Positions 43,210 through 51,883 of a stretch of 64,000 nt of DNA are shown one piece after another. The stretch comes from Rhizobium sp. CCGE 510 (GTDB taxonomy: Bacteria > Pseudomonadota > Alphaproteobacteria > Rhizobiales > Rhizobiaceae). Position numbers and translations under genes: made by a program. The stretch spans positions 310,001 to 374,000 of the forward strand of contig NZ_AEYF01000044.1 in the NCBI RefSeq assembly GCF_000292525.1. The letters run 5' to 3'. How positions within the stretch are numbered: position 1 is the stretch's first letter; every line of letters starts with the position of its first letter. Under the pieces are notes generated by a model that saw only the letters and a program-made list of their open reading frames with translations, was not told where the DNA came from and did no database searches.

Positions 43210-43893
43210 TCAGGCTTCCATCGAATAACCGGCGCCGCGGACGGTGCGGATGACGTCCTGCATGTTGGAGAAATTCAATGCCTTGCGCAGGCGGCCGACA
43301 TGGACGTCGACGGTGCGCTCGTCGACGTAGATATCGTGGCCCCAGACGCCGTCGAGAAGCTGCGAGCGGGAGAAGACCCGGCTTGGCGACGACATCAGGA
43401 ATTCCAGCAGGCGGAATTCGGTGGGGCCGAGGCGGACTTCGCGGCTTTTGCGATGGACACGATGGGTTTCACGGTCGAGCTCGATATCGCCGCATTTCAG
43501 CACCGTCGACAGCACCTCGGGACGGGCGCGGCGCAGCATCGCCTTGACGCGGGCAACGAGCTCGGGGGTCGAGAAAGGTTTGACGACGTAATCGTCGGCC
43601 CCGGTCGAAAGCCCGCGGACGCGCTCGCTCTCTTCGCCGCGCGCCGTCAGCATGATGATCGGCAGCCGTTCGGTTTCCGGCCGCATGCGCAGGCGCCGGC
43701 AGAGCTCGATGCCGGACACGCCGGGCAGCATCCAATCGAGGATGAGAAGGTCGGGCGTGCGTTCCTGAAGCCTGATTTCGGCTTCGTCGCCACGAAGGAT
43801 GGTATCGACTTCGAAGCCTTCGGCTTCGAGATTGTAGCGAAGAAGCACGCTCAAGGCTTCCTCGTCTTCAACAACTGCAACTCTCGGGATCAT
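43210..43893 (-). CDS. phoB: Phosphate regulon response regulator PhoB
   Basis: A 227-residue OmpR/PhoB-type regulator. The phospho-acceptor Asp is in LLILDWMLPG, with the acidic pair in VAVVEDEEAL and Lys in YVVKPFS. The C-terminal winged helix holds FRLLEFLMSSPSRVFSRSQL and YVDERTVDVHVGRLRKAL. It activates Pho-box promoters under phosphate starvation. GGAG precedes the ATG. It is the last gene of the pst cluster, 136 bases after phoU; its sensor PhoR is encoded 8 kb away at 51884. Confidence 0.95.
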   Translation of the reverse strand: MIPRVAVVEDEEALSVLLRYNLEAEGFEVDTILRGDEAEIRLQERTPDLLILDWMLPGVSGIELCRRLRMRPETERLPIIMLTARGEESERVRGLSTGADDYVVKPFSTPELVARVKAMLRRARPEVLSTVLKCGDIELDRETHRVHRKSREVRLGPTEFRLLEFLMSSPSRVFSRSQLLDGVWGHDIYVDERTVDVHVGRLRKALNFSNMQDVIRTVRGAGYSMEA

Positions 43894-44029
43894 GCCTGTC
43901 GGTCTCCTCGCGCATGTTCCTTAAACCGGGGTGATTCAAGAATGCATCCTGCGCAAATTCAGAAAGGTGGCTGCGACCTCTTTGCGCGCCCGAATGGGCG
44001 CGCGCGCAATCGGCTGGTATTATGGGCGG

Positions 44030-44743
44030 TTATTCCGTGACCGCGCCGACGGTGTTGGCGCTGTCGTCCTTCGGACGATCACCTTCCGGCTGTGCGCCGG
44101 TCGCCATGTAATAGATCGTCTCGGCGATGTTGGTGGCGTGGTCGCCGATGCGCTCGATGTTCTTGGCGCAGAAGAGCAGATGCGTGCAGCTGGTGATGTT
44201 GCGCGGATCTTCCATCATGTAGGTCAGCAGCTCGCGGAACAGCGAGGTGTACATCGCGTCGATCTCGTTGTCGCGTTCACGGATCGCATGGGCCTTGTCG
44301 GCGGCGCGCGTCGTGTAGACGTCGAGCACTTCCTTGAGCTGGACGAGCGCCAGTTCGGACAGATGCTCGAGGCCGCGGGCGAGCTTGCGCGGAACGCCGG
44401 TGCTCTGCACGGCGATGACGCGCTTGGCGGTGTTCTTGCCGAGGTCGCCGACGCGTTCGAGATCGGCGGCGATGCGGATCGAACCCATGATTTCGCGCAG
44501 GTCCGAGGCCATCGGCTGACGGCGGGCGATGGTGACGATCGCCTTGTCGCCGATTTCGCGCTCGGCGTGATCGAGGATCACATCGTCGGAGATGACCTTC
44601 TGGGCCAGTGCCGTATCGCCGTTGACCAGCGCCCGGACGGCCTCGGCAACCATCTGCTCGGCCAGGCCGCCCATTTCGGAAATCCGTCGGGACAGGAACT
44701 TCAAATCATCATCATAGGCAGAATAAATATGTGTCGATGCCAT
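44030..44743 (-). CDS. phoU: Phosphate signalling protein PhoU
   Basis: A 237-residue helical protein with two PhoU repeats, each with the acidic metal-binding pattern (DAVILDHAEREIGD-type region; ISDDVILDHAEREIGDKA and NEIDAMYTSLFREL). It links PstSCAB to PhoR inhibition when phosphate is plentiful and limits uptake. GAGGATAAAG precedes the ATG. It lies 44 bases after pstB on the same strand. Confidence 0.95.
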   Translation of the reverse strand: MASTHIYSAYDDDLKFLSRRISEMGGLAEQMVAEAVRALVNGDTALAQKVISDDVILDHAEREIGDKAIVTIARRQPMASDLREIMGSIRIAADLERVGDLGKNTAKRVIAVQSTGVPRKLARGLEHLSELALVQLKEVLDVYTTRAADKAHAIRERDNEIDAMYTSLFRELLTYMMEDPRNITSCTHLLFCAKNIERIGDHATNIAETIYYMATGAQPEGDRPKDDSANTVGAVTE

Positions 44744-44787
44744 GGGGCTTTATCCTCGAATAACGGGAAGGCTTGGTGTCGCCAAAA

Positions 44788-45603
44788 TCAACCGAAGCGA
44801 CCCATGATGTAATCCTGGGTGCGCGGATCGTCGGGATTGGTGAACATCTTGTCGGTGTCGTTCTCCTCGACGAGGTTGCCGAGGTGGAACATGGCGGTGC
44901 GCTGCGAGACGCGCGCTGCCTGCTGCATGGAGTGGGTGACGATGACGATCGTGTAGTTCTCGCGCAGCTCGTGGATCAGTTCCTCGACCTTGGCGGTGGC
45001 GATCGGGTCGAGCGCCGAGCAGGGCTCGTCCATCAGGATGACTTCAGGGCTGACGGCGACGGCACGGGCAATGCAGAGACGCTGCTGCTGACCGCCGGAC
45101 AGGCCGGTGCCGGATTCATGCACGCGATCCTTGACCTCGTTCCACAGGCCGGCGCGCTGCAGACTGGTCTCGACGATCTGGTCGAGATCGGCCTTCGACT
45201 TGGCCAGGCCATGGATGCGCGGGCCGTAGGAGACGTTTTCATAAATCGTCTTCGGGAACGGGTTCGGCTTCTGGAAGACCATGCCGACGCGGGCGCGAAG
45301 TTCGACGACGTCAATATCGGGATCGTAGATATCGTCGGTATCAAGCGTGATCTTGCCGGTGACCCGGCAGCCGTCGATCGTGTCGTTCATGCGGTTGAGG
45401 CTCCGCAGGAAGGTCGACTTGCCGCAGCCGGACGGGCCGATCAGCGCGGTTACGGTGTTTTCGCGGATGTTCAGGTTCACATCGAAAAGCGCGCGCTTCT
45501 CGCCGTAGTAAACCGAGACATCCTTGCCGATCATCTTATAAGGGACGTTGCTCATCTTCTGATCCAGCGCTTTTTCAACTGCAGCTTCCGTCAACATGTT
45601 CAT
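44788..45603 (-). CDS. pstB: Phosphate ABC transporter ATP-binding protein PstB
   Basis: A 271-residue ATPase. Walker A is GPSGCGKST, the ABC signature is LSGGQQQRLCIARA and Walker B is VILMDEPCSALDP. It drives high-affinity phosphate uptake through PstA and PstC. The first ATG at 45603 has GGAG upstream; an inner Met (MSNVPYKMIG) is the other candidate. It lies 15 bases after pstA. Confidence 0.96.
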   Translation of the reverse strand: MNMLTEAAVEKALDQKMSNVPYKMIGKDVSVYYGEKRALFDVNLNIRENTVTALIGPSGCGKSTFLRSLNRMNDTIDGCRVTGKITLDTDDIYDPDIDVVELRARVGMVFQKPNPFPKTIYENVSYGPRIHGLAKSKADLDQIVETSLQRAGLWNEVKDRVHESGTGLSGGQQQRLCIARAVAVSPEVILMDEPCSALDPIATAKVEELIHELRENYTIVIVTHSMQQAARVSQRTAMFHLGNLVEENDTDKMFTNPDDPRTQDYIMGRFG

Positions 45604-45618
45604 GATCTTGTACTCCGT

Positions 45619-46938
45619 TTACCAGCGGCGCTCGAAGCGACGACGCAAGAGGATGGCGCCCATGTTCATGACGATCAGGAACAGGAGCAGGACGATGATG
45701 GCACCCGAAGTCCGCTCGACGAAGGCACGTTCGGCCTCGTTGGCCCACATATAGACCTGCACGGGCAGAGCCGTCGAGGGATCGAGCGGCGTGGTCGGCG
45801 CGTTGGCGACGAAGGCGACCATGCCGATCAGGAGCAGCGGCGCGGTTTCGCCGAGCGCGTGCGCCAGACCGATGATCGTGCCGGTGAGGATGCCGGGCAT
45901 GGCGAGCGGCAGAACGTGGTGGAACACCATCTGCATCTTCGAAGCGCCGAGGCCGAGGGCTGCGGCGCGGATCGACGGCGGCACAGCGCGGAGCGCCGCA
46001 CGGGTGGCGATGATGATCGTCGGCAGGGTCATCAGCGTCAGCACCAGGCCGCCGACCAGCGAAGCCGAACGCGGCAGGCCGACGAAGTTGATGAAGACGG
46101 AAAGGCCGAGCAGACCGTAGACGATCGAGGGCACGGCGGCGAGGTTGTTGATGTTGACCTCGATCAGATCGGTCAGCTTGTTCTTCGGCGCAAACTCCTC
46201 GAGATAGATCGAGGCGGCAACGCCGATCGGCAGCGCCAGCACCAGCACGATCAGCATCAGGTAGAGCGAGCCGATCAGGGCGACGCCAAGGCCTGCGGCT
46301 TCCGGGCGGCTGGAATTGCCGTTGACGAAGAGGCCGGTGTTGAACTGCTTGTGGAGAGCGCCGCTCGCCTTTAGCTCGTTCATCCAGCCCACCTGCTTGT
46401 CGTTGACCTTGCGGTTCTTCTCATCGACCGAAAGGTCGATCTGGCCTTTGTTGGCGCTGTCGACATTGGCATCCGCGAGCACCGTAACATTGACCGTCTT
46501 GCCGATGATCGACGGGTCGGCGACGACCATGTCGCGCAGCTGGACCGGCGCGCCCTTGGAGAGCATGGCGGATGCATCGCGCACATCAGGCTTGCTCGAG
46601 GCGTTGACGTTCAGCTGCTTGACGATCGCGTCGCGCAGGAGAACCGGATAGTTGGCGGCGATCAGCACCGAAGGATCGGTCGCACGCTTGTTGCCCGGGT
46701 CGATCGTCTTCTCGGAAAATTCGATCGGCAGGGTGATCGCCGTCTGCTGGAAGGCGGTGTAGCCTTTGCCGATCACCGTCCACAGCAGGATGAACAGGAA
46801 GACGAGGCCGAAGGAGATGGCGGCGATGCCATAGGCCTGGAACCGGCGTTCGGCGGCGTAGCGGCGCTTGATGCCGATATCGCGGCGCGTGGGCGCCTTA
46901 GAAACGGTTATCCCGGCGGGAGAAACAATATCCGTCAT
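45619..46938 (-). CDS. pstA: Phosphate ABC transporter permease PstA
   Basis: A 439-residue permease, longer than E. coli PstA because of a soluble insert of about 150 residues after the first transmembrane helix. The second half carries the ABC permease core with EAA-like loop RAALRAVPPSIRAAALGLGA. The ATG at 46938 (MTDIVSPAG) overlaps the pstC stop by four bases (ATGA), which implies translational coupling. The open frame extends further upstream inside pstC and is not used. Confidence 0.94.
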   Translation of the reverse strand: MTDIVSPAGITVSKAPTRRDIGIKRRYAAERRFQAYGIAAISFGLVFLFILLWTVIGKGYTAFQQTAITLPIEFSEKTIDPGNKRATDPSVLIAANYPVLLRDAIVKQLNVNASSKPDVRDASAMLSKGAPVQLRDMVVADPSIIGKTVNVTVLADANVDSANKGQIDLSVDEKNRKVNDKQVGWMNELKASGALHKQFNTGLFVNGNSSRPEAAGLGVALIGSLYLMLIVLVLALPIGVAASIYLEEFAPKNKLTDLIEVNINNLAAVPSIVYGLLGLSVFINFVGLPRSASLVGGLVLTLMTLPTIIIATRAALRAVPPSIRAAALGLGASKMQMVFHHVLPLAMPGILTGTIIGLAHALGETAPLLLIGMVAFVANAPTTPLDPSTALPVQVYMWANEAERAFVERTSGAIIVLLLFLIVMNMGAILLRRRFERRW

Positions 46939-48416
46939 TCGTACTGCTCCCGGTATTTGCGCACGATGTAGAGCGCATAGATGTTGAGGCAAAGCGTGAT
47001 GCAGAACAGCGTGATGCCAAGGGCAAAGGCAACCAGCGTCTGCGGCGAGGTGAACTCGAGGTCGCCGGTGAGCTGATTGACGATCTTGACGGTCACCGTC
47101 GTCATCGGCTCGAAGGGGTTGATCTGGATGCGGGCGGCAACACCGGCGGCCAGCACCACGATCATGGTTTCGCCGATGGCGCGCGAGGCAGTCATCAGAA
47201 GCGCGCCGACGATGCCCGGAAGGGCGGCCGGCAAGACCACTTTCTTGATGGTTTCGGAGCGGGTGGCGCCAAGACCGAGCGAACCGTCACGCAGCGTCCG
47301 CGGCACGGCAGTGATGATATCGTCCGACAGCGAGGAGACGTAGGGGATCAGCATGATGCCCATGACGATGCCGGCGGTCAGAACGCTCTGCGCCTGAATG
47401 AAGTTGGTGTAGTTGCCGGAGAGCAGGCCGCTGATCTGAGCGGAGAAATCGCGCAGGAACGGGCCGACGGTGACGAGCGCGAAGAAGCCGTAGACGATCG
47501 TCGGAATGCCGGCGAGCACTTCTAGCAGCGGCTTGGCGATCCCGCGCAGCTTCGGCGAGGCGTATTCGGCCATGTAGATCGCGGCAAAAAGGCCGACCGG
47601 GACGGCGACCAGCATGGCGACCATGCCGATATAAAGCGTACCGAGCAGCAGCGGGATCAGGCCGAACTGACCGAATGACGAGCTGCCGGCACCGGCAAAA
47701 CGCGGATCCCAGACGGTGCCGAAGAAGAAGTCGGCGGCAGGAACGGCGGCAAAGAAGCGGGCAGCTTCCGACAGCATGGAGAACACGATTCCGATCGTCG
47801 TCAGGATGGCGATCGACGAGGCGAGCAGCAGGCCCCAGAGCATGACGCGCTCGACCCGATTACGGGCGCGGAAGCGCGGCGCGATGGCGCGCAGCGCATA
47901 GAAAGCGCCGGCAACGGCGAGAATGAAGACCACCACCGTCATGGCAAGGCGGCTCGTCATGCTCTCGGCGTTGAGCGTCTTGGCGGCATCGAGCATGTAA
48001 GGTAGCGGCTGGCCGGCAAGCGGCACACCCTTTTCGAGGAGCTTGGCCTGGAGTGCCGCCGGAGCGCCGGCGACCGCGGCGGTTTCATCGGCAGTCAGCA
48101 TCGTCAGGCCGCGGGCGACCGTCGCCACCATGGAATAACCCAGATCCTGCTGGACTGCGGCTTGCGCCTTGACATCCTCAGGGAAGCTGCTGCGGACCGA
48201 GGACTGGATGATGCCGGGGCTGACCGAGAGCCAGACGCAGAGGACGAGGAGGGCCGGAAGAACCGCCCAGATCGCCGCATAGGCGCCGTAATAGGCCGGC
48301 CGTGAATGCAATGCGGAGGACCGGCCCCCGGCAAGTGCTGTGGCCCGGCTGCGCGCGACCAGATAGGCGGCGGCACCGATCACCACAAGGCACAGAAGTA
48401 TGACGGATGTGCTCAT
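46935..48416 (-). CDS. pstC: Phosphate ABC transporter permease PstC
   Basis: A 493-residue permease with an extended N-terminal part (three early hydrophobic helices and a soluble region with long Ala/Gln helices) followed by the permease core, with the EAA-like loop DDIITAVPRTLRDGSLGLGA near residue 370. The long form is usual in rhizobia. It is 136 bases downstream of pstS, and that gap starts with a strong hairpin at 48514-48545. Confidence 0.94.
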   Translation of the reverse strand: MSTSVILLCLVVIGAAAYLVARSRATALAGGRSSALHSRPAYYGAYAAIWAVLPALLVLCVWLSVSPGIIQSSVRSSFPEDVKAQAAVQQDLGYSMVATVARGLTMLTADETAAVAGAPAALQAKLLEKGVPLAGQPLPYMLDAAKTLNAESMTSRLAMTVVVFILAVAGAFYALRAIAPRFRARNRVERVMLWGLLLASSIAILTTIGIVFSMLSEAARFFAAVPAADFFFGTVWDPRFAGAGSSSFGQFGLIPLLLGTLYIGMVAMLVAVPVGLFAAIYMAEYASPKLRGIAKPLLEVLAGIPTIVYGFFALVTVGPFLRDFSAQISGLLSGNYTNFIQAQSVLTAGIVMGIMLIPYVSSLSDDIITAVPRTLRDGSLGLGATRSETIKKVVLPAALPGIVGALLMTASRAIGETMIVVLAAGVAARIQINPFEPMTTVTVKIVNQLTGDLEFTSPQTLVAFALGITLFCITLCLNIYALYIVRKYREQYE

Positions 48417-48513
48417 TCGTTACGTCCCCAGGCCATAGCCCCAAAAAGCCCAATCATGCGGAATGAATTCAACCCTGCAGCGGAAATGCTGGCGCGTCAG
48501 GGTTCAAGGCAAT

Positions 48514-48545
48514 GCCGGCGCGGGCCTTTCGAGCACCGCGCCGGC
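48514..48545 (-). terminator. Intercistronic hairpin between pstS and pstC
   Basis: GCCGGCGCG and CGCGCCGGC form a perfect nine-pair all-GC stem with a 14-base loop, starting seven bases past the pstS stop. No T-run follows. It probably stabilises the pstS message or partly terminates, giving more binding protein than permease. Confidence 0.65.
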
Positions 48546-48552
48546 AAAGTCG

Positions 48553-49587
48553 TTACATAGCCTTGCCGGCTTCGACTTCCTTGCGGATCGCGTCGCGCTC
48601 GGCATCCGGAGCGGCAACCAAGCCGTATTCGACGAGCGGGCTGTCAGGGCCGATCATCTGGTCGGATACGAAGAAGTTGACGTATTCCTTCAGGCCCGGA
48701 ACGGCGCCGAGATGTGCCTTCTTGACGTAGAAGAACAGCGGGCGGGAAACCGGGTAGGTGCCGTTGGCGATCGTTTCGGTCGACGGAACGATGCCGTTTA
48801 CGCTGGCAACCTTGAGCTTGTCGGCGTTGTTTTCATAGAAGGAAAGGCCGAATACGCCGACGCCGGTCTTGTTGGCTGCGATGCGTGCCAGGGTTTCTGG
48901 ATAGTCGCCGTCGATGTCGACAGCAGCGCCATCCTTGCGGACTGCGACGCAGGCTTTGCCCTGCGCAGCCTTGTCGGCGATTTCCTTGGCGATGACGTCG
49001 ACAGCACCTGAAGCCTTGCAGCCGGCGGCGAGAACGTTCTGTTCGAAGACTTCGCGGGTGCCGTGCTTTTCGCCCGGGATATAGGCAGCGATATCAACAG
49101 CAGGAAGCTTCGGGTTAACTTCCGACCACTTCTTGTAAGGGTTGGCGACGAGCTTGCCGTCGACGACGACCTGGGCTGCGAGGGCCTTGTAGATGTCTGC
49201 GGGAACGTAGGCGACATCCGGGTTGGAAGCGTCGGTTGCGAAGACGATGCCGTCATAGCCGATCTTGACTTCCTGAATGTCCGTCACGCCGGCAGCCTTG
49301 CAGGCTTCGGCTTCGTTCTTGTTGATCGGACGCGAAGCGTTAGCAACGTCGATGGTGTCTTCGCCAACGCCCTTGCAGAATTCCTTCAGACCAGCGCCCG
49401 TGCCGCCGGATTCAACGACCGGCGTCTTGAAGTTGGTGAAGGTTTCGCCGAAGGACTCGGCAACGATCTTTGCGTAAGGCAGGACGGTGGACGAACCAGC
49501 AACCTGAATCTGGTCGCGGGCGACGGCAGCGCCAGCGAAAGCGGCGGTTGCAGCGAGCGCGGCAACGGTGAGCTTGAAGGTGTTCAT
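48553..49587 (-). CDS. pstS: Phosphate-binding protein PstS
   Basis: A 344-residue periplasmic protein with a signal peptide (MNTFKLTVAALAATAAFAGA) and phosphate-binding loops VAGSSTVLPYA near residue 29 and SGGTGAGLKEFCKG. The second lobe has the ANASRPINKNE segment. It delivers phosphate to PstCA. The frame extends to 49656, but ATG 49587 with a canonical signal peptide is chosen. A Pho-box-like site lies 119-136 bases upstream. Confidence 0.96.
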   Translation of the reverse strand: MNTFKLTVAALAATAAFAGAAVARDQIQVAGSSTVLPYAKIVAESFGETFTNFKTPVVESGGTGAGLKEFCKGVGEDTIDVANASRPINKNEAEACKAAGVTDIQEVKIGYDGIVFATDASNPDVAYVPADIYKALAAQVVVDGKLVANPYKKWSEVNPKLPAVDIAAYIPGEKHGTREVFEQNVLAAGCKASGAVDVIAKEIADKAAQGKACVAVRKDGAAVDIDGDYPETLARIAANKTGVGVFGLSFYENNADKLKVASVNGIVPSTETIANGTYPVSRPLFFYVKKAHLGAVPGLKEYVNFFVSDQMIGPDSPLVEYGLVAAPDAERDAIRKEVEAGKAM

Positions 49588-49705
49588 TAGAAATCTCCCG
49601 CATTGGGCTTGTGTGAGTGCGGCCTTTAGAGAGGCCCTCGCAGTGCCTTTTTTCATCGGCGAGACTCTCTTAGCGCTGTAAGCACCGTCCTTTTATGTCA
49701 AATCG

Positions 49706-49723
49706 GTGAAACATTTGTGACAG
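49706..49723 (-). promoter_or_regulatory. Pho box upstream of pstS
   Basis: On the minus strand two 7-base direct repeats, CTGTCAC and GTTTCAC, are separated by AAAT: the spacing and the CTGTCA core match PhoB sites in rhizobia. It is the expected target of the PhoB encoded at 43210. Confidence 0.75.
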
Positions 49724-49895
49724 GTTATGTCATTGATATTGAATGTGAATTTAAATCTTCCTCGAAGCGGATGTGTCAGCAAGGATCTGAATTTCGGCCG
49801 CACATCCACCTTGCATTGCAAACCTAGGCAGCACACCAATGAGTGAAGGCCCTTTGGATGCTCCTTGCATCTTTCATTGAGATCGTACCGCGTGA

Positions 49896-50055
49896 GCCCC
49901 TCATCCGCGCCGGCACCTTCTCCCCGCTTGCGGGGCGAAGGGGATATGCCGCGACCTCTGCGTCCCTCGCACACATCTCGTCGGGCACGTCCCCTCTCCC
50001 CGTTTCACGTCCCCTCTCCCCGTTCTTTACGGGGAGAGGGCTAGGGTGAGGGGCA
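49896..50055. repeat. RIME-like repeat, family B
   Basis: CCCCTCATCCGCGCC to GGCTAGGGTGAGGGGC with a duplicated inner segment CACGTCCCCTCTCCCCGTT. It lies between the pstS promoter region and the end of the DUF559 gene. Confidence 0.78.
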
Positions 50056-50059
50056 GTCG

Positions 50060-50461
50060 CTATTCGCCCGCAGCCGGAAAGAACCGCAAATCCGTCGCCT
50101 CGACACGTTCGACCAGCCGTCCCTCGCAGATCGCAACGATCGTCTCCAGCACGGATGACAGCTCTCTCAGAACATCCACATTCCAAAAGCGAGCCACCGA
50201 CCAGCCATTGCCGGTTATGAAGACATCCCGAACTGCGTCGCGTCGATTGCCTGCGTGTTGGCTGCCGTCGATTTCGATCACCAGCCGCATTTCACGGCAG
50301 GCGAAATCCGCAAAATAGGGACCGATCGGCAATTGCCGGACGAATTTATGTCCGTTGAGCCGCCGATCGCGCAGTTCATTCCATAGTTTGCCTTCCGCGT
50401 CGTTGTCCGACTGACGCAATGAGCGCGCCCGGGCGGTGGTTTTCGGCTTGCGGCCTCTCAT
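50060..50461 (-). CDS. DUF559 (Vsr-like endonuclease fold) protein
   Basis: A 133-residue protein with the DUF559 core: ARSLRQSDNDAEGKLWNELR, then FVRQLPIGPYFADFAC and LVIEIDGSQH, whose D and ExD resemble the PD-(D/E)XK/Vsr metal site. Such proteins are often hitchhiking nuclease-like genes near mobile DNA; activity is not established. The ATG at 50461 lies 24 bases from the left end of the adjacent IS, so its promoter region was replaced by the IS. It separates pstS from phoR. Confidence 0.85.
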   Translation of the reverse strand: MRGRKPKTTARARSLRQSDNDAEGKLWNELRDRRLNGHKFVRQLPIGPYFADFACREMRLVIEIDGSQHAGNRRDAVRDVFITGNGWSVARFWNVDVLRELSSVLETIVAICEGRLVERVEATDLRFFPAAGE

Positions 50462-50484
50462 TGACGTTGTTCCGTGTGTGAACG

Positions 50485-51784
50485 ACCGGGTTGATAGTCG
50501 ACACTTTGGACCGGGATGATACCTGACAGTTTTCATTCTGTCGTGTGTGCTGCTTCGGGCCTCATCGGCCTGGGCGGGCGCGGCGGAGCGAAGCGACGGA
50601 AGCGGCCGTCCGGGCCGATGAGGCCGATGTCGCGATTGCAGAAGCGCACGACGTGATCGCCGTTTTCCAGCTCGCTCAGTCCGACGAGTTCGCCGGCAAG
50701 GGCTTCGCTGACGAACAGCCGGCCTCCCTTCCATTTGATCTCGCCGCTGTCACGTACACGGCGCACCTGGTGGTCGGCATCATACCAGGGATCGTCGAGA
50801 CGGTCAGGCATCGCACGCGGCTGGCTGGGCCGATAGAGGTCGGCGGGCGGGCGTTGGCCCAACGCTTCATGCGGGCGCTCCTCGTTGTAGTGCTGGCGGA
50901 AGGCATCGAAACGGACCTGCTGCTGGCCGGCATTGTCGGCCGGCGGTTTGGATGTCTGGGCCTTCAGAGTGCGATGCATGCGTTCGTGCCTGCCGTTCTC
51001 CTGGGGCGATGCCGGCGCGATGAAGTGCGCCTCGATGCCGAGCTTGATCCACCAGGTCGACAATCGGGTCAGGCCGCCGGCTCCATGGCTGCCGAAGGGC
51101 GAACCATTGTCACAGCGGATCGCAAACGGCAGGCCATGGGTGCGGAAGGCCTCTTCGAACACCGGCCGCACGCCCTCGATGGTCTGCGGAGCAATGCGCA
51201 CATCGATCAGAAACCGGCTGTAGCTGTCGCTGATCGTCAGCGGATCGATGCGCTGCTGGTCGCGGGTGCGGAACCAGCCCTTGAAGTCCACGCTCCATTC
51301 ATCATTGGCTTGCCTTGCCTCGCTGAACGGGCGACCCTGATCCAGGGCCCTGCGGCGGCGCCTGGAAGTCTCCACAAGACCTGCCTGTTTGAGGATGTCG
51401 CCGATCGTCGAGGCCGCCGGCCAAGATGTCTGCGCCGACTGGCGCTGCAACAAAGCCAAAAGCTTGCGCGGCCCCATATGCGGAAACCGCTGACGCAGCG
51501 CAATCACCTGATCGACAAGGGCTGCCGGCGTGCGATGCGGGCACGAAACCGTACCGTGCGAGCGGTCGACAAACCAGTCGTCCGCACCGCTCATCTGCCG
51601 CTTGCGCCAGGCGTAAAATGTCTCCCGGCTCACACCGTAACGACGGCAAAGATCACTCACACTCCAATGCCCCGAAACATAGTCCGACAGCATCCGAACA
51701 CGTTCTTCCATGCGACAAGTCTCCACAAATGGCATCGGAAGCCCTCCCTCCGACGCACTATGACTTGTCAACCATCAACCCGGT
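50485..51784 (-). mobile_element. IS481-type insertion sequence, about 1300 bp
   Basis: Imperfect 19-base terminal inverted repeats (17 of 19 identical) are ACCGGGTTGATAGTCGACA at 50485-50503 and, on the other strand, ACCGGGTTGATGGTTGACA at 51766-51784. One transposase gene fills it. No clear target-site duplication is seen, so the exact outer ends may shift by a few bases. It lies between the DUF559 gene and phoR, next to half of a family B repeat. Confidence 0.75.
50533..51735 (-). CDS. IS481-family DDE transposase
   Basis: A 400-residue transposase with an N-terminal HTH (WSVSDLCRRYGVSRETFYAW) and an integrase core with the DDE triad: Asp in SVDFKGW near 148, Asp in RCDNGSP near 209 and Glu in PQENGRHERMH near 245. 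A C-terminal beta-domain extension follows. The start at 51735 (MPFVETCRME) is preferred to one at 51771. The frame is intact, so the element may be active. Confidence 0.93.
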   Translation of the reverse strand: MPFVETCRMEERVRMLSDYVSGHWSVSDLCRRYGVSRETFYAWRKRQMSGADDWFVDRSHGTVSCPHRTPAALVDQVIALRQRFPHMGPRKLLALLQRQSAQTSWPAASTIGDILKQAGLVETSRRRRRALDQGRPFSEARQANDEWSVDFKGWFRTRDQQRIDPLTISDSYSRFLIDVRIAPQTIEGVRPVFEEAFRTHGLPFAIRCDNGSPFGSHGAGGLTRLSTWWIKLGIEAHFIAPASPQENGRHERMHRTLKAQTSKPPADNAGQQQVRFDAFRQHYNEERPHEALGQRPPADLYRPSQPRAMPDRLDDPWYDADHQVRRVRDSGEIKWKGGRLFVSEALAGELVGLSELENGDHVVRFCNRDIGLIGPDGRFRRFAPPRPPRPMRPEAAHTTE

Positions 51785-51824
51785 TCATTCTGTCAGGGAT
51801 CTGCCCGGGCTGTACCTGTGATTT

Positions 51825-51870
51825 GCCCCTCACCCTAACCCTCTCCCCGTTTTACGGGGAGAGGGGACAG
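51825..51870. repeat. Half family B repeat
   Basis: CCCCTCACCCTAACCCTCTCCCCG is followed by CGGGGAGAGGGG, which can form a hairpin. It is the right-hand portion of a family B element lying between the IS and the phoR stop and may act as the phoR transcript end. Confidence 0.65.
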
Positions 51871-51883
51871 GCAGCGCATCTGG

